Shown here piece by piece: positions 54,354 to 63,345 of a stretch of DNA of 64,000 bases. The DNA comes from an uncultured Tateyamaria sp. (GTDB taxonomy: Bacteria; Pseudomonadota; Alphaproteobacteria; Rhodobacterales; Rhodobacteraceae). The notes beneath the pieces are model-generated. The model did no database searches, was not told the DNA's origin, and worked only from the letters and a program-made list of their open reading frames with translations. Each line of letters begins with the position of its first letter. The stretch's first letter is position 1. The stretch spans positions 62,001-126,000 of the forward strand of contig NZ_CANKXW010000002.1 in assembly GCF_947487805.1 (NCBI RefSeq), read 5' to 3'. A program made the position numbers and the translations under genes.

Positions 54354-55448
54354 TCACCCGCCGCGCGCAATCCGGTAGACGGCGCCGTTGCCGACGGAGA
54401 TGAACAGGATACTGCCATCGGGTGCCTCGACAATGTCGCGCACGCGCAGGGTTTCATCGCCCTCGATCTGCTCCACTTCGCGCGCAGTGTTGCCCGATAG
54501 TTCGAGCCGCGAGATATAGCTGAACTTGAGCGATCCCACGAACATGTCGCCGCGCCATTCGGGGAACATGTCGCCCTGATAGACCATGAGACCAGAGGGC
54601 GCGATGGACGGATCCCAGTAGTGGGCTGGCTGGGCCATGCCCGGCCTGGACGTGCCTTCGCCGATCTTGGCCCCGGAATAATGCACGCCGTAAGAGATGA
54701 CCGGCCAGCCAAAGTTGGCACCCTTTTCGATGCGATTGACCTCATCCCCACCGCGCGCGCCGTGTTCGGCCGTCCACAGCACGCCGCGACCGTCAAGGCC
54801 CGCACCTTGCGGGTTGCGATGCCCGTAGGACCAGATTTCCGGCAATACGCCTGCGGTGCCCACGAAAGGGTTGTCGCGCGGCACAGAGCCGTCGCGGTTG
54901 ACGCGCACGATGGACCCGTTGTGTAGGCTGCGATCCTGTGCCGAGGGGCGATCGCCCCGATCGCCGATGGTCACCATCAGCGTGCCGTCTGGCGCCTCGA
55001 CCACGCGGCTGCCGAAATGCCGGCCCGTACGGCCGCCCGGCGCGCTTTCAAAGAGGTCGCGCAGGTTGACCAGACGAGTGCCATCCGCACTCAGCTCTGC
55101 CGCCGCAAGCGCGGTGCCCGACCCGCGCCCCTGCAGCTTGGCATAAGTCAGGAAAATCGTGCGGGTCGTTGCAAAATCGCGCGCCAATGTGATGTCCAGC
55201 AGACCACCCTGCCCTTCGGCGGCGACACGCGGTGTGCCAGCCACATCGCTGAGAACCCCGCCCGAGATACGTTTGAGCGCGCCGTCCCGTTCGGTGACAA
55301 GCAGATCCCCATTGGGCATTTGCGCCACGCCCCATGGCTGATCCAAGCCCTGAGCCACGGCGGTGACAGTTACGGGGACTGCCTCGGTCTCGAGTGCAAA
55401 GGCGGCAAAAGGTGCACAAACAAGGCATGAAACAATCCAGCGCAGCAT
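54354..55448 (-). CDS. PQQ-dependent sugar dehydrogenase, soluble aldose type (YliI-like)
   Basis: A 364-residue periplasmic six-bladed propeller with a signal peptide (MLRWIVSCLVCAPFAAFA). The family signatures are GLDQPWGVAQMPNGDLLVTERDG, GDRGDRPSAQD, YGHRNPQGAG and TAEHGARGGDEVNRI. The enzyme oxidises aldose sugars with PQQ and passes electrons to the respiratory chain. The ATG at 55448 is preferred since the signal peptide begins there. It is convergent with the RTX gene and divergent from the liv-type operon. Confidence 0.9.
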   Translation of the reverse strand: MLRWIVSCLVCAPFAAFALETEAVPVTVTAVAQGLDQPWGVAQMPNGDLLVTERDGALKRISGGVLSDVAGTPRVAAEGQGGLLDITLARDFATTRTIFLTYAKLQGRGSGTALAAAELSADGTRLVNLRDLFESAPGGRTGRHFGSRVVEAPDGTLMVTIGDRGDRPSAQDRSLHNGSIVRVNRDGSVPRDNPFVGTAGVLPEIWSYGHRNPQGAGLDGRGVLWTAEHGARGGDEVNRIEKGANFGWPVISYGVHYSGAKIGEGTSRPGMAQPAHYWDPSIAPSGLMVYQGDMFPEWRGDMFVGSLKFSYISRLELSGNTAREVEQIEGDETLRVRDIVEAPDGSILFISVGNGAVYRIARGG

Positions 55449-55605
55449 CGCGACTCTCCCGTGGTTTGGTGCCGTGAAACGTAGATGTCGTGGCCACCAA
55501 ATCCACCAACATTCCCGTGTGTCAGCCACGACTATTCCACTTTTCTTTTTCAAATGCCCCGCTTAGTCTCCGCTCAGGAAAAAATTCCACAGGGAGTATA
55601 AAATA

Positions 55606-56805
55606 ATGAAAAAACTACTTATGGCCTCCGCCGCAACGGCACTGATGGCTGGATCAGCCTATGCGGATGGGCACGCGAAAGACGTCAAGATCGGCATCAT
55701 CCTGGGCTTTACCGGCCCGATTGAATCGCTGACGCCGTCGATGGCGGATGGCGCTGAGCTGGCGATGAAGGAAGTCACCGACTCCGGCCTGCTGCTGGAC
55801 GGTGCGACCGTGTCGTCGGTGCGCGCGGATTCGACCTGCATCGATGCCGGTGCGGCCACCGCAGCCGCCGAGCGTTTGGTCACCTCCGACAAGGTTGACG
55901 GCATCATGGGTGCCGACTGCTCCGGCGTGACCGGCGCGATCCTGAACAACGTGGCCGTGGCCAACGGTGTCGTCATGGTGTCGCCCTCGGCCACCTCGCC
56001 GGGCTTGTCGCACAATGACAACGAAGACAACGGCCTGTTCTTCCGCACCGCCCCGTCCGATGCGCGTCAGGGTGTCGTGATGACCCAGGTGCTGATGGAA
56101 GAAGGCATCAAGGAAGTCGCCGTCACCTACACCAACAACGACTATGGCAAGGGTCTGGCCGACAGCTTCCAGGCGGCATTCGAGGCCGCGGGCGGCACCG
56201 TGACCATCAACGCGGCCCACGAAGACGGCAAGGCCGACTATTCGGCCGAAGTTGGCGCGCTGGCCTCTGCCGGTGGCGACCGTCTGGTTGTGGCGGGTTA
56301 TGTGGACCAGGGCGGTTCGGGCATCGTGCGCGCGGCGCTGGATTCCGGTGCGTTCGACACGTTCCACTTCCCCGACGGGATGATCGGTGCCAAGTTGCAG
56401 GAAAACTTCGGTGACGAAATCGAAGGCTCCACCGGCCAGCACCCCGGCACCAACTCCGAAGGTGCCGCGATGTTCTCCGACATGGTCGGCGGCGCGTTCG
56501 ATGCCACATCGCCCTTTACGCCTGAATCCTATGACGCGGCTGCATTGATCATGCTGGCGATGCAGGCCGCTGGGTCCAAGGACAGCAACGACTACAAGGC
56601 GCATGTCATGGATGTCGCAAACGCACCGGGCGAGCAGATCTTCCCCGGTGAGCTGGCCAAGGCGTTGCAGATCATCAAGGACGGCGGCGATGTCGACTAT
56701 GTCGGCGCGACAGCTGTCGAGCTGATCGGCCCCGGTGAATCCGCGGGCAACTATCGCCAGATCGTCATCAAAGGCGGTGAGATCACCACAGCCAAGTACC
56801 GCTGA
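55606..56805 (+). CDS. branched-chain amino-acid type ABC transporter substrate-binding protein
   Basis: A 399-residue periplasmic protein. The signal peptide is MKKLLMASAATALMAGSAYA. The Peripla_BP_6 fold is clear: VKIGIILGFTGPIESLTPSMADGAELAMKEV and VSPSATSPGLS. It differs in sequence from the binding protein at 1-971. A hairpin at 56827-56852 follows, likely letting the binding protein be made in excess over the permease. It feeds LivGFHM downstream; the ligand (amino acid, urea or amide) is unknown. Confidence 0.93.
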   Translation: MKKLLMASAATALMAGSAYADGHAKDVKIGIILGFTGPIESLTPSMADGAELAMKEVTDSGLLLDGATVSSVRADSTCIDAGAATAAAERLVTSDKVDGIMGADCSGVTGAILNNVAVANGVVMVSPSATSPGLSHNDNEDNGLFFRTAPSDARQGVVMTQVLMEEGIKEVAVTYTNNDYGKGLADSFQAAFEAAGGTVTINAAHEDGKADYSAEVGALASAGGDRLVVAGYVDQGGSGIVRAALDSGAFDTFHFPDGMIGAKLQENFGDEIEGSTGQHPGTNSEGAAMFSDMVGGAFDATSPFTPESYDAAALIMLAMQAAGSKDSNDYKAHVMDVANAPGEQIFPGELAKALQIIKDGGDVDYVGATAVELIGPGESAGNYRQIVIKGGEITTAKYR

Positions 56806-56826
56806 GCGGCACGACAAACCACAAAG

Positions 56827-56852
56827 CAGCCCGGGAATTTCCCGGGCTGTTT
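56827..56852 (+). terminator. partial terminator after the binding-protein gene
   Basis: CAGCCCGGGAA-T-TTCCCGGGCTG followed by TTTC. An 11-bp stem with a short T-run, placed between the binding-protein gene and livG, as commonly used to lower downstream expression. Confidence 0.8.
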
Positions 56853-56893
56853 CAATATCTTGAAGACTGTTTTTAAGACAGCACGGGGTACAC

Positions 56894-57676
56894 ATGATCG
56901 TCGTTGACGACATTCACAAACATTTCGGCGGCTTCCACGCCGTGGATGGCGCATCGCTGTCGATCACGCCGGGGTCGATCACTGGTCTGATCGGGCCAAA
57001 CGGCGCAGGAAAAACCACTCTTTTCAATGTAATCGCGGGCGTTCTTCCACCGACATCGGGGCGCGTGACCATGGACGGCGAGGACATCACCGGGCTGCCG
57101 CCACATACGCTGTTTCACAAGGGGTTGTTGCGCACCTTCCAGATCGCGCACGAGTTTTCGTCGATGAGCTGCCGCGAGAACCTGATGATGGTACCCGGCG
57201 CGCAGTCGGGCGAGACACTGTGGAACACGTGGTTCGGGCGCAAGCGCATCGCCGATGAAGAGCGCGCGCTGGCGGCCAAGGCCGACGAGGTGCTGGAGTT
57301 CCTGACCATCGAACATCTTGCCGACCACAAGGCGGGCCAAGTGTCGGGTGGGCAGAAGAAGCTGCTGGAGCTGGGCCGCACGATGATGGTCGACGCCAAG
57401 ATCGTGTTTCTGGACGAGGTGGGTGCGGGCGTGAACCGCACGCTGCTCAACACCATCGGGGATGCGATCCTGCGCCTGAACAAAGAGCGCAACTACACCT
57501 TTGTGGTGATTGAGCACGACATGGATTTCATCGGCAAGATCTGTGACCCAGTCATTTGCATGGCGGAGGGCCGTGTTTTGGCCGAAGGCACGCTGGATGA
57601 AATCAAAGCCAACGAGCAGGTGATCGAGGCCTATCTGGGCACGGGCCTCAAGAACAAGGACAAGGTGGGCGCATGA
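56894..57676 (+). CDS. livG: ABC transporter ATP-binding protein LivG-type
   Basis: A 260-residue ATPase: Walker A GPNGAGKTT (about 34-42), signature VSGGQKKLLELGRTMM, Walker B VFLDEVGAGVN with a non-standard Val after the Glu, and the switch His in VIEHDMDF. It drives import through LivH/LivM with LivF. A REP-like repeat separates it from livF. Confidence 0.93.
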   Translation: MIVVDDIHKHFGGFHAVDGASLSITPGSITGLIGPNGAGKTTLFNVIAGVLPPTSGRVTMDGEDITGLPPHTLFHKGLLRTFQIAHEFSSMSCRENLMMVPGAQSGETLWNTWFGRKRIADEERALAAKADEVLEFLTIEHLADHKAGQVSGGQKKLLELGRTMMVDAKIVFLDEVGAGVNRTLLNTIGDAILRLNKERNYTFVVIEHDMDFIGKICDPVICMAEGRVLAEGTLDEIKANEQVIEAYLGTGLKNKDKVGA

Positions 57677-57711
57677 AGGTGTTTCGAATTGGCTGCGCCA
57701 ATCCGACAGAT

Positions 57712-57757
57712 GCGGGGGCTCTGCCCCCGCACCCCCGGAGTTTAACTGGCAAGATGA
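57712..57757 (+). repeat. Roseobacter-type intergenic palindromic repeat, copy 2
   Basis: GCGGGGGC-TCT-GCCCCCGC (57712-57730) followed by ACCCCCGGAGTTTAACTGGCAAGATGA. It shares the tail AGTTTA..TGGCAAGATGA with copy 1 at 4464-4509. It lies inside the operon between livG and livF. Confidence 0.65.
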
Positions 57758-57772
57758 CGCAGGGGATGGATT

Positions 57773-58594
57773 GTGAGTAATCCCTATCAAGAGAGCCGCG
57801 GCAACAAGGATGCTTCGGTCACCAATCCCAGAGGTGCAGGCACATTGCAGGCGGCACCCGGCACCAAGGCGGCGATGAAAACGTCAGAGGCGTTTCTGAT
57901 TGGCGATAAGATGACGGGCGGCTATGGCGCGGGGCCTGACATCCTGCATGACTGTACCGTTGCGGTGAACCCCGGTGAGATTGCCGTGATTGTCGGCCCC
58001 AACGGGGCGGGCAAGTCCACGGCCATGAAGGCGGTGTTCGGGATGCTGGATGTGCGCCAGGGGTCTGTGCGGCTGGACGGTGAGGACATCACGGACCTGT
58101 CGCCGCAGGACCGGGTGGCGCGCGGCATGGGGTTTGTGCCGCAGACGTCCAATATTTTCACCTCGATGACCGTGGAAGAGAACCTTGAGATGGGGGCGTT
58201 CATCCGGCGTGACGATTTCTCGGACACGATGGCGCAGGTGTATGACCTGTTCCCGATCCTGAAGGAAAAGCGCAATCAGGCGGCAGGCGAGTTGTCGGGC
58301 GGGCAGCGCCAACAGGTGGCCGTGGGCCGCGCGCTGATGACCCAGCCCAAGGTGCTGATGCTGGACGAGCCCACTGCCGGGGTCAGCCCCATCGTGATGG
58401 ATGAGCTGTTTGACCGCATCATCGAGGTGGCGCGCACCGGTATCCCGATCCTGATGGTGGAACAGAATGCGCGGCAGGCGCTGGAGATTGCCGACAAGGG
58501 ATACGTGCTTGTGCAGGGGCGGAACGCATTTACGGGGACGGGCAAGGAGTTGTTGGCCGATCCCGAAGTGCGCAAGAGCTTTTTGGGGGGATGA
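57773..58594 (+). CDS. livF: ABC transporter ATP-binding protein LivF-type
   Basis: A 273-residue ATPase starting at GTG. The first about 45 residues (MSNPYQESRGNKDASVTNPRG..) are an unusual leader before the normal LivF start; it may be natural or a mis-annotated upstream start. Walker A GPNGAGKST, signature LSGGQRQQVAVGRALM, Walker B LMLDEPTAGVSP and the switch His region MVEQNARQ follow. Its stop overlaps the start of the small exported protein. Confidence 0.92.
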   Translation: MSNPYQESRGNKDASVTNPRGAGTLQAAPGTKAAMKTSEAFLIGDKMTGGYGAGPDILHDCTVAVNPGEIAVIVGPNGAGKSTAMKAVFGMLDVRQGSVRLDGEDITDLSPQDRVARGMGFVPQTSNIFTSMTVEENLEMGAFIRRDDFSDTMAQVYDLFPILKEKRNQAAGELSGGQRQQVAVGRALMTQPKVLMLDEPTAGVSPIVMDELFDRIIEVARTGIPILMVEQNARQALEIADKGYVLVQGRNAFTGTGKELLADPEVRKSFLGG

Positions 58595-58980
58595 GGATGG
58601 TCTTTGCATATCTGCTGGCTGCGTCACCTGTTTTGGCGCAGAGCGATACAGCACTTCCAAGGGTGTTCGAGTTGCTCTGTAATTGGGAGCATGAAGCGCG
58701 CTTGGATCATCGCGACTCTGCGCCCGAATTGCCGAATGGAATAGCTTATTCGTCTTCTAGCCGTCCGGCTCAAGCTGAAAGAGAAACTACATCAGGCGCC
58801 ATCGAAATCGCTGGGGTGACTGGAACGCGGCATTTCGTGATGCCGGACATTGGCGGTCCTTTGGCTGGCATGTTCATCACAGTCTATGCTGATGGTCGCA
58901 GCGTGAGAACTCAAAACTACAGAATTCATGGGGAGCTTGCCATGTACTCCACATTGGGTGCCTGCGAGGTGATCGAATAA
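58591..58980 (+). CDS. small exported protein of unknown function within the liv operon
   Basis: A 129-residue protein with a short signal peptide (MRMVFAYLLAASPVLA). The mature part contains two cysteines (LLCNWEHEAR and LGACEVIE), possibly forming a disulfide, and beta-rich segments (GMFITVYADGRSVRTQNYRIHG). It overlaps livF by four bases and livH by one base, so it is made in the same operon. No family is recognised. Its codon use and AT content look different from the surrounding liv genes, hinting at a later insertion. Confidence 0.75.
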   Translation: MRMVFAYLLAASPVLAQSDTALPRVFELLCNWEHEARLDHRDSAPELPNGIAYSSSSRPAQAERETTSGAIEIAGVTGTRHFVMPDIGGPLAGMFITVYADGRSVRTQNYRIHGELAMYSTLGACEVIE

Positions 58981-59990
58981 TGGACTTCCTCAACGCCATA
59001 GTAGCGCTCTCTAACTTCGTCCTGATCCCGGCCATCGCCTATGGCTCGCAACTCGCTCTCGGCGCGCTTGGGGTTACGCTGATCTACGGCATCCTGCGGT
59101 TTTCGAACTTTGCCCATGGCGACACGATGGCCTTTGGCACCATGGCGACCATCCTGATCACATGGGCCTTTCAGGCCGTTGGCATCAGCGCAGGGCCCCT
59201 GCCCACCGCCCTGCTTGCGCTGCCCTTTGGCATTGCGGTCTGCGCGGCGCTGATCCTTGCGACGGACCGGGGCATCTACCGGTTTTACCGCACGCAAAAG
59301 GCCAAGCCGATCATCTTTGTCATGGTCTCCTTGGGCGTCATGTTCATCATGAACGGGCTGGTGCGGTTCATCATCGGGCCCAATGACCAGCGGTTTGCGG
59401 ACGGCGAACGGTTCATCATCTCGGTGCGTGAATTCAAGGCGCTGACCGGGTTGAAGGAAGGGCTGGCGATCAAGACGACGCAAGGCCTGACCGTGATTAC
59501 GGCCGTGATTGTCGTGGCCGCCCTGTTCTATTTCCTCAACCGGACGCGCACGGGCAAGTCCATGCGGGCCTATTCCGACAACGAGGATCTGGCGCTGCTG
59601 TCGGGGATCAATCCCGAGCGGGTGGTGATGGTCACTTGGCTGATCGTCGCCGCGCTCGCCACAGTGGCGGGGGTGCTCTACGGCCTCGACAAGTCGTTCA
59701 AGCCCTTTGTCTATTTCCAACTGCTGCTGCCGATCTTTGCCTCTGCCATCGTGGGCGGACTCGGGAGTCCATTGGGCGCCATTGCGGGTGGTTTCACCAT
59801 CGCGTTTTCGGAGGTGATGATCACCTATGCGTGGAAGAAAGTGGCCAACTACGTGCTGCCCGAGGCGTTGGCGCCTGATGGATTGGCGCAGCTGCTGAGC
59901 ACGGATTACAAGTTTGCCGTCAGCTTTGTCATCCTGCTGATCGTGCTGTTGTTCAAGCCCACGGGCCTGTTTGCGGGGAAATCGGTATGA
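58980..59990 (+). CDS. livH: ABC transporter permease LivH-type
   Basis: A 336-residue inner-membrane protein with about eight helices. The early LALGALGVTLIYGILRFSNFAHGDTMAFG and the late FASAIVGGLGSPLGAIAGGFTIAFSEVM are LivH signatures. The ATG overlaps the upstream stop by one base, and the end overlaps livM. Confidence 0.94.
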   Translation: MDFLNAIVALSNFVLIPAIAYGSQLALGALGVTLIYGILRFSNFAHGDTMAFGTMATILITWAFQAVGISAGPLPTALLALPFGIAVCAALILATDRGIYRFYRTQKAKPIIFVMVSLGVMFIMNGLVRFIIGPNDQRFADGERFIISVREFKALTGLKEGLAIKTTQGLTVITAVIVVAALFYFLNRTRTGKSMRAYSDNEDLALLSGINPERVVMVTWLIVAALATVAGVLYGLDKSFKPFVYFQLLLPIFASAIVGGLGSPLGAIAGGFTIAFSEVMITYAWKKVANYVLPEALAPDGLAQLLSTDYKFAVSFVILLIVLLFKPTGLFAGKSV

Positions 59991-61291
59991 GCGACACCAC
60001 ACGGAACATCCTTTATTTCGCGTTCATTGCCGTGCTGATCATCGGCACCGGATTTGTCCAAAGCTGGAACTCGGCGCTGTTTGTTCTGAACTTTGGCCTG
60101 ATTTCGGCCATCATGGCGTTGGGGGTGAACCTGCAATGGGGGTTTGCGGGCCTTTTTAACGTGGGCATCATGGGCTTTGTCGCATTGGGCGGACTGGCGA
60201 CCGTGCTGGTCGCCATGCCGCCCGTGGGCGAGGCGTGGGCTGCCGGTGGGCTGCGCGTCGTGCTGTCGCTGATCCTGGGGGCGGCGACCATCGTGGGCGC
60301 GATCCTGGCCTATGGCGCCTTGCCCAAGGGGCGCGCGCGGAATGTGGGCATGATTGCGATCCTCGTCATCGGGTTCTTTGTCTATCGCGCCGTGTTCGAC
60401 GGCGGTGTGCAGGCTGTCGAGGCGGTGAACCCCGCGAACGAAGGGTACCTGGGAGGTCTGGGCCTGCCCGTCCTGCTGGCCTGGCCCGTGGGCGGGTTGC
60501 TGGCTGCGGGGGCCGCTTGGATCATTGGCAAGACGGCGCTGGGGCTGCGGTCAGATTATCTGGCCATCGCCACGCTGGGGATCGCCGAGATCATCATTGC
60601 GGTGCTCAAGAACGAGGACTGGCTGGCGCGCGGCGTCAAGAACGTGGTGGGCCTGCCCCGGCCCGCACCTTACGAGATCGATCTGCAAAATGACCCGGGC
60701 TTTGTCGAACGGGTGGCGGGACTGGGCCTTGATCCCGTGACGGCCTCGACGCTGTGGGTCAAGCTGATCTATGCCGGGCTTTTTGCGGTGGTTCTTGTGC
60801 TGCTTTTTGTGCTGGCGCAACGCGCGTTGCACAGCCCCTGGGGCCGCATGATGCGCGCGATCCGCGACAACGAGTTCGCGGCGGAGGCCATGGGCAAGGA
60901 CGTGACCGCGCGGCATTTGCAGATCTTTGTGCTGGGCTCGGCCATCTGCGGTATCGCGGGGGCCATGATGACCACGCTGGACGGGCAGTTGACGCCCGGC
61001 TCCTATCAGCCGCTGCGCTTTACGTTTCTGGTCTGGGTGATGGTGATCGTGGGCGGATCGGGCAACAACCTCGGCTCAGTGCTGGGCGGGTTCCTGATCT
61101 GGTGGCTGTGGGTGATGGTGGAACCCCTTGGCTTGGGGTTGATGAACCTGATCACTGCCGGGATGGCCGAAGGGTACTGGCTGCGTGAACATCTGCTGGA
61201 GTCCGCGGCCCATATGCGGCTGTTGACGATGGGCGTGGTGTTGCTGCTTGTGCTGCGGTTCAGCCCCCGTGGTCTGATCCCGGAAAAATAG
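59987..61291 (+). CDS. livM: ABC transporter permease LivM-type
   Basis: A 434-residue inner-membrane permease, longer than the typical about 320-residue LivM because of extra segments (about 80-175 and 220-265). The conserved ALGVNLQWGFAGLFNVG, GRMMRAIRDNEFAAEAMGKDV and FTFLVWVMVIVGGSGNNLGSVLGG are all present. Last gene of the operon; tandem hairpins at 61306-61365 follow. Confidence 0.94.
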   Translation: MSDTTRNILYFAFIAVLIIGTGFVQSWNSALFVLNFGLISAIMALGVNLQWGFAGLFNVGIMGFVALGGLATVLVAMPPVGEAWAAGGLRVVLSLILGAATIVGAILAYGALPKGRARNVGMIAILVIGFFVYRAVFDGGVQAVEAVNPANEGYLGGLGLPVLLAWPVGGLLAAGAAWIIGKTALGLRSDYLAIATLGIAEIIIAVLKNEDWLARGVKNVVGLPRPAPYEIDLQNDPGFVERVAGLGLDPVTASTLWVKLIYAGLFAVVLVLLFVLAQRALHSPWGRMMRAIRDNEFAAEAMGKDVTARHLQIFVLGSAICGIAGAMMTTLDGQLTPGSYQPLRFTFLVWVMVIVGGSGNNLGSVLGGFLIWWLWVMVEPLGLGLMNLITAGMAEGYWLREHLLESAAHMRLLTMGVVLLLVLRFSPRGLIPEK

Positions 61292-61305
61292 CATCGGTCG
61301 TTAAA

Positions 61306-61365
61306 GGTGCGCGGTGACCGCGCACCCTACGCGTGACGCCGTAGGGTGTGCCTTTACGGCGCACC
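61306..61365 (+). repeat. tandem palindromes in the livM/HerA convergent gap
   Basis: GGTGCGCGG-TGA-CCGCGCACC (61306-61326), CCTACG/CGTAGG (61325-61344) and GGTGTGC..GCGCACC (61344-61365) follow one another. They may form a bidirectional terminator or belong to a dispersed repeat of the GTAGGGTGCGC type. Confidence 0.6.
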
Positions 61366-61373
61366 TTGTGCGG

Positions 61374-62915
61374 CTAGCGCCCCTTGAACAGCCCGCCGAG
61401 GATACCGCGCACCATGCGGCGGCCCGTGACACCGGTCAGTTCCTTGACCACCATCTTGGTCATCGCCTCGCCAAAGCCGGTGGAGTTGCGCGTCGACCGG
61501 GTCGTGGATCGCGTAACCCGCGTGCCCGAGTACCGGCGGCCCGCGTTGAACTCGCGCAGCACCGGTTCGAGCTCTTCGGCCTTTTCCTCGGAGGCCGCCG
61601 CCTCTGCTGCGGCCTTGTCCGCCCGCGCCTTGAGGATTTCAAACGCTGATTTGCGATCCAGGGGCGCATCGTATTTGCCCGCCATGTCGGAGCTTTGAAG
61701 ATGCGCCTTACGTTCGGCATCGGTGATCGGCCCCAGTTGCGACGACGGCGGGCGGATCAGGGTCCGTTCGACGATCCCCGGCACGCCCTTTTTCTGCAAC
61801 ATCGAGGTGACGGCCTCGCCCACGCCGACTTCGCGGATGGCCTCCTCGGTCTCGAACCGCGGATTCTCGCGGTAGGTTTCGGCCGCCATGCGCAATTCCT
61901 TGCGGTCCTTGGCGGTAAAGGCGCGCAGCGCGTGTTGGAAGCGGTTGCCCAGCTGGCCAAGGATGTCTTCGGGTACATCGGCCGGGTTCTGGGTGATGAA
62001 GTACACCCCCACCCCCTTGGACCGGATCAGGCGCGCCACCTGTTCGACCTTGTCGACCAGCGCCTTGGGTGCGTCCTCAAAGAGCAGGTGCGCCTCGTCA
62101 AAGAAGAAGACCAGCTTGGGCTTGTCCGGATCGCCTACCTCGGGGAGTTCTTCGAACAGCTCCGACAGGAGCCAGAGCAGGAACGTGGCATATAGCTTCG
62201 GCGCTGCCATCAACTTGTCGGAGGCGAGGATATTGATCATGCCCTTGCCCGCAGCGTCCGTGCGCATCAGGTCCGACAGCTCAAGTGCAGGTTCGCCGAA
62301 AAGCTGGCTGGCGCCCTGATTTTCGAGCACCAGCAGGCGGCGCTGGATCGCGCCGATGGACTGGGTGGAGACGTTGCCATAGCGCAGGCTCAGATCCTTG
62401 GCGTTCTCGCCGACCCAGACCAGAAGCGCCTGCAAATCCTTGAGATCGAGAAGCGGCATGCCCTCTTCGTCCGCAAGACGGAAGGCGATGTTGAGGATGC
62501 CCTCTTGCGCTTCGGTCAGTTCCAGGAGTTGCGCAAGGAGGAGCGGGCCCATTTCAGACACGGTAGTGCGGACCGGATGGCCCTGTGCGCCGAACATGTC
62601 CCAGAAGGTGACCGGACAGGCATGGTAGGTATAGTCCGTGAACCCGATCTTGGCCGCGCGTTCGGTAAAGGGCACATGCAGTTTGTGATCCGGGCTGCCG
62701 GATTTGGCGAGGCCGGAGAGATCCCCCTTCACATCCGACAGGAACACCGGCACGCCTGCATTGGAGAACCCTTCGGCAAGGATTTGCAGCGTCACCGTCT
62801 TGCCTGTGCCGGTGGCACCGGCAATCAATCCGTGGCGGTTTGCATATTTCAGGGTGAGGCCCTGTTTCTCTGCATATTCGATGCCGCCGCCACCGATGAA
62901 AATATTGTCGGTCAT
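61374..62915 (-). CDS. HerA/DUF853-type ATPase
   Basis: A 513-residue ATPase of the HerA-FtsK superfamily (DUF853). Walker [14 protein letters not shown] (about 35-47), Walker [14 protein letters not shown], sensor [28 protein letters not shown]. The C-terminal about 80 residues are Ala/Glu- then Arg-rich ([37 protein letters not shown]). Members are hexameric DNA translocases of uncertain role; the bacterial DUF853 group is common and monocistronic. The ATG at 62915 is chosen as the family starts [11 protein letters not shown]. The longer frame upstream overlaps the small-RNA candidate on the other strand. Confidence 0.92.
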   Translation of the reverse strand: MTDNIFIGGGGIEYAEKQGLTLKYANRHGLIAGATGTGKTVTLQILAEGFSNAGVPVFLSDVKGDLSGLAKSGSPDHKLHVPFTERAAKIGFTDYTYHACPVTFWDMFGAQGHPVRTTVSEMGPLLLAQLLELTEAQEGILNIAFRLADEEGMPLLDLKDLQALLVWVGENAKDLSLRYGNVSTQSIGAIQRRLLVLENQGASQLFGEPALELSDLMRTDAAGKGMINILASDKLMAAPKLYATFLLWLLSELFEELPEVGDPDKPKLVFFFDEAHLLFEDAPKALVDKVEQVARLIRSKGVGVYFITQNPADVPEDILGQLGNRFQHALRAFTAKDRKELRMAAETYRENPRFETEEAIREVGVGEAVTSMLQKKGVPGIVERTLIRPPSSQLGPITDAERKAHLQSSDMAGKYDAPLDRKSAFEILKARADKAAAEAAASEEKAEELEPVLREFNAGRRYSGTRVTRSTTRSTRNSTGFGEAMTKMVVKELTGVTGRRMVRGILGGLFKGR

Positions 62916-62989
62916 CCTGTTAACCTTTTGTCCACGCACCATGTCGCAGCGACCATACAAAGTTAACGATTGGGTGCCATAGTGTTTTT

Positions 62990-63069
62990 CGTTCCCGCCT
63001 AAATGTCCTCCTGGCGCGGAACACTTCCTCCCTGTCAGACTGGCCGCGCCTTGTGCGCGGCCTTTTTTT
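62990..63069 (+). ncRNA. candidate small RNA with two CCTCC anti-Shine-Dalgarno loops
   Basis: A GC stem with seven T's (GGCCGCGCC-TTGT-GCGCGGCC, 63042-63069) is a strong intrinsic terminator on the plus strand, yet no plus-strand gene precedes it. The preceding about 50 bases contain TGTCCTCCTGG in a loop closed by CGCC/GGCG (62996-63016) and CTTCCTCCCTG (63024-63034). CCTCC loops are the hallmark of alphaproteobacterial CcsR/cuckoo small RNAs. An alternative pairing GGCGCGG/CCGCGCC could compete with the terminator. The 5' end is approximate. Confidence 0.45.
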
Positions 63070-63122
63070 GTCCCGGACACGGGGGGAATGCGAACAACCT
63101 GCGCCAAGTGCACGATTTCCGG

Positions 63123-63151
63123 TTGACGGTTTGCCGCACCTTTCGTAACGT
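63123..63151 (+). promoter_or_regulatory. sigma-70-type promoter of the second small RNA
   Basis: TTGACG-N17-TAACGT: -35 at 63123-63128 and -10 at 63146-63151, ideal spacing. It lies just before the short transcript candidate at 63158-63223. Confidence 0.55.
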
Positions 63152-63157
63152 CCCGTC

Positions 63158-63223
63158 AATAAGTCGGCCAGTCCGACGGGGAGAAAAATACTTGAAAAAG
63201 GGGACCTTACGGTCTCCTTTTTT
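63158..63223 (+). ncRNA. candidate small RNA (about 65 nt) with its own promoter and terminator
   Basis: Starts about seven bases after the -10 box. It contains GTCGG-CCAGT-CCGAC, then an A-rich single-stranded stretch (GAGAAAAATACTTGAAAAA) of the kind bound by Hfq, and ends in GGGGACC-TTAC-GGTCTCC-TTTTTT. No open frame of useful size is inside. Family unknown. Confidence 0.5.
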
Positions 63224-63345
63224 GCGTTTGGGCAGAAGCCTGCCGGACATGGACGCGCGGTGCATCAAATCTTTGCGCTTTGCGCCTGACACCAGCGCCG
63301 GAGCATGCTAGCAACGCGAAAACTTGTAACAAAAGCGGAACTGAT

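Noticed and set aside
63003-63311. 102-codon plus-strand frame spanning both small-RNA candidates
   Set aside because: It runs through two strong intrinsic terminators and has no ribosome site, so it is unlikely to be translated.
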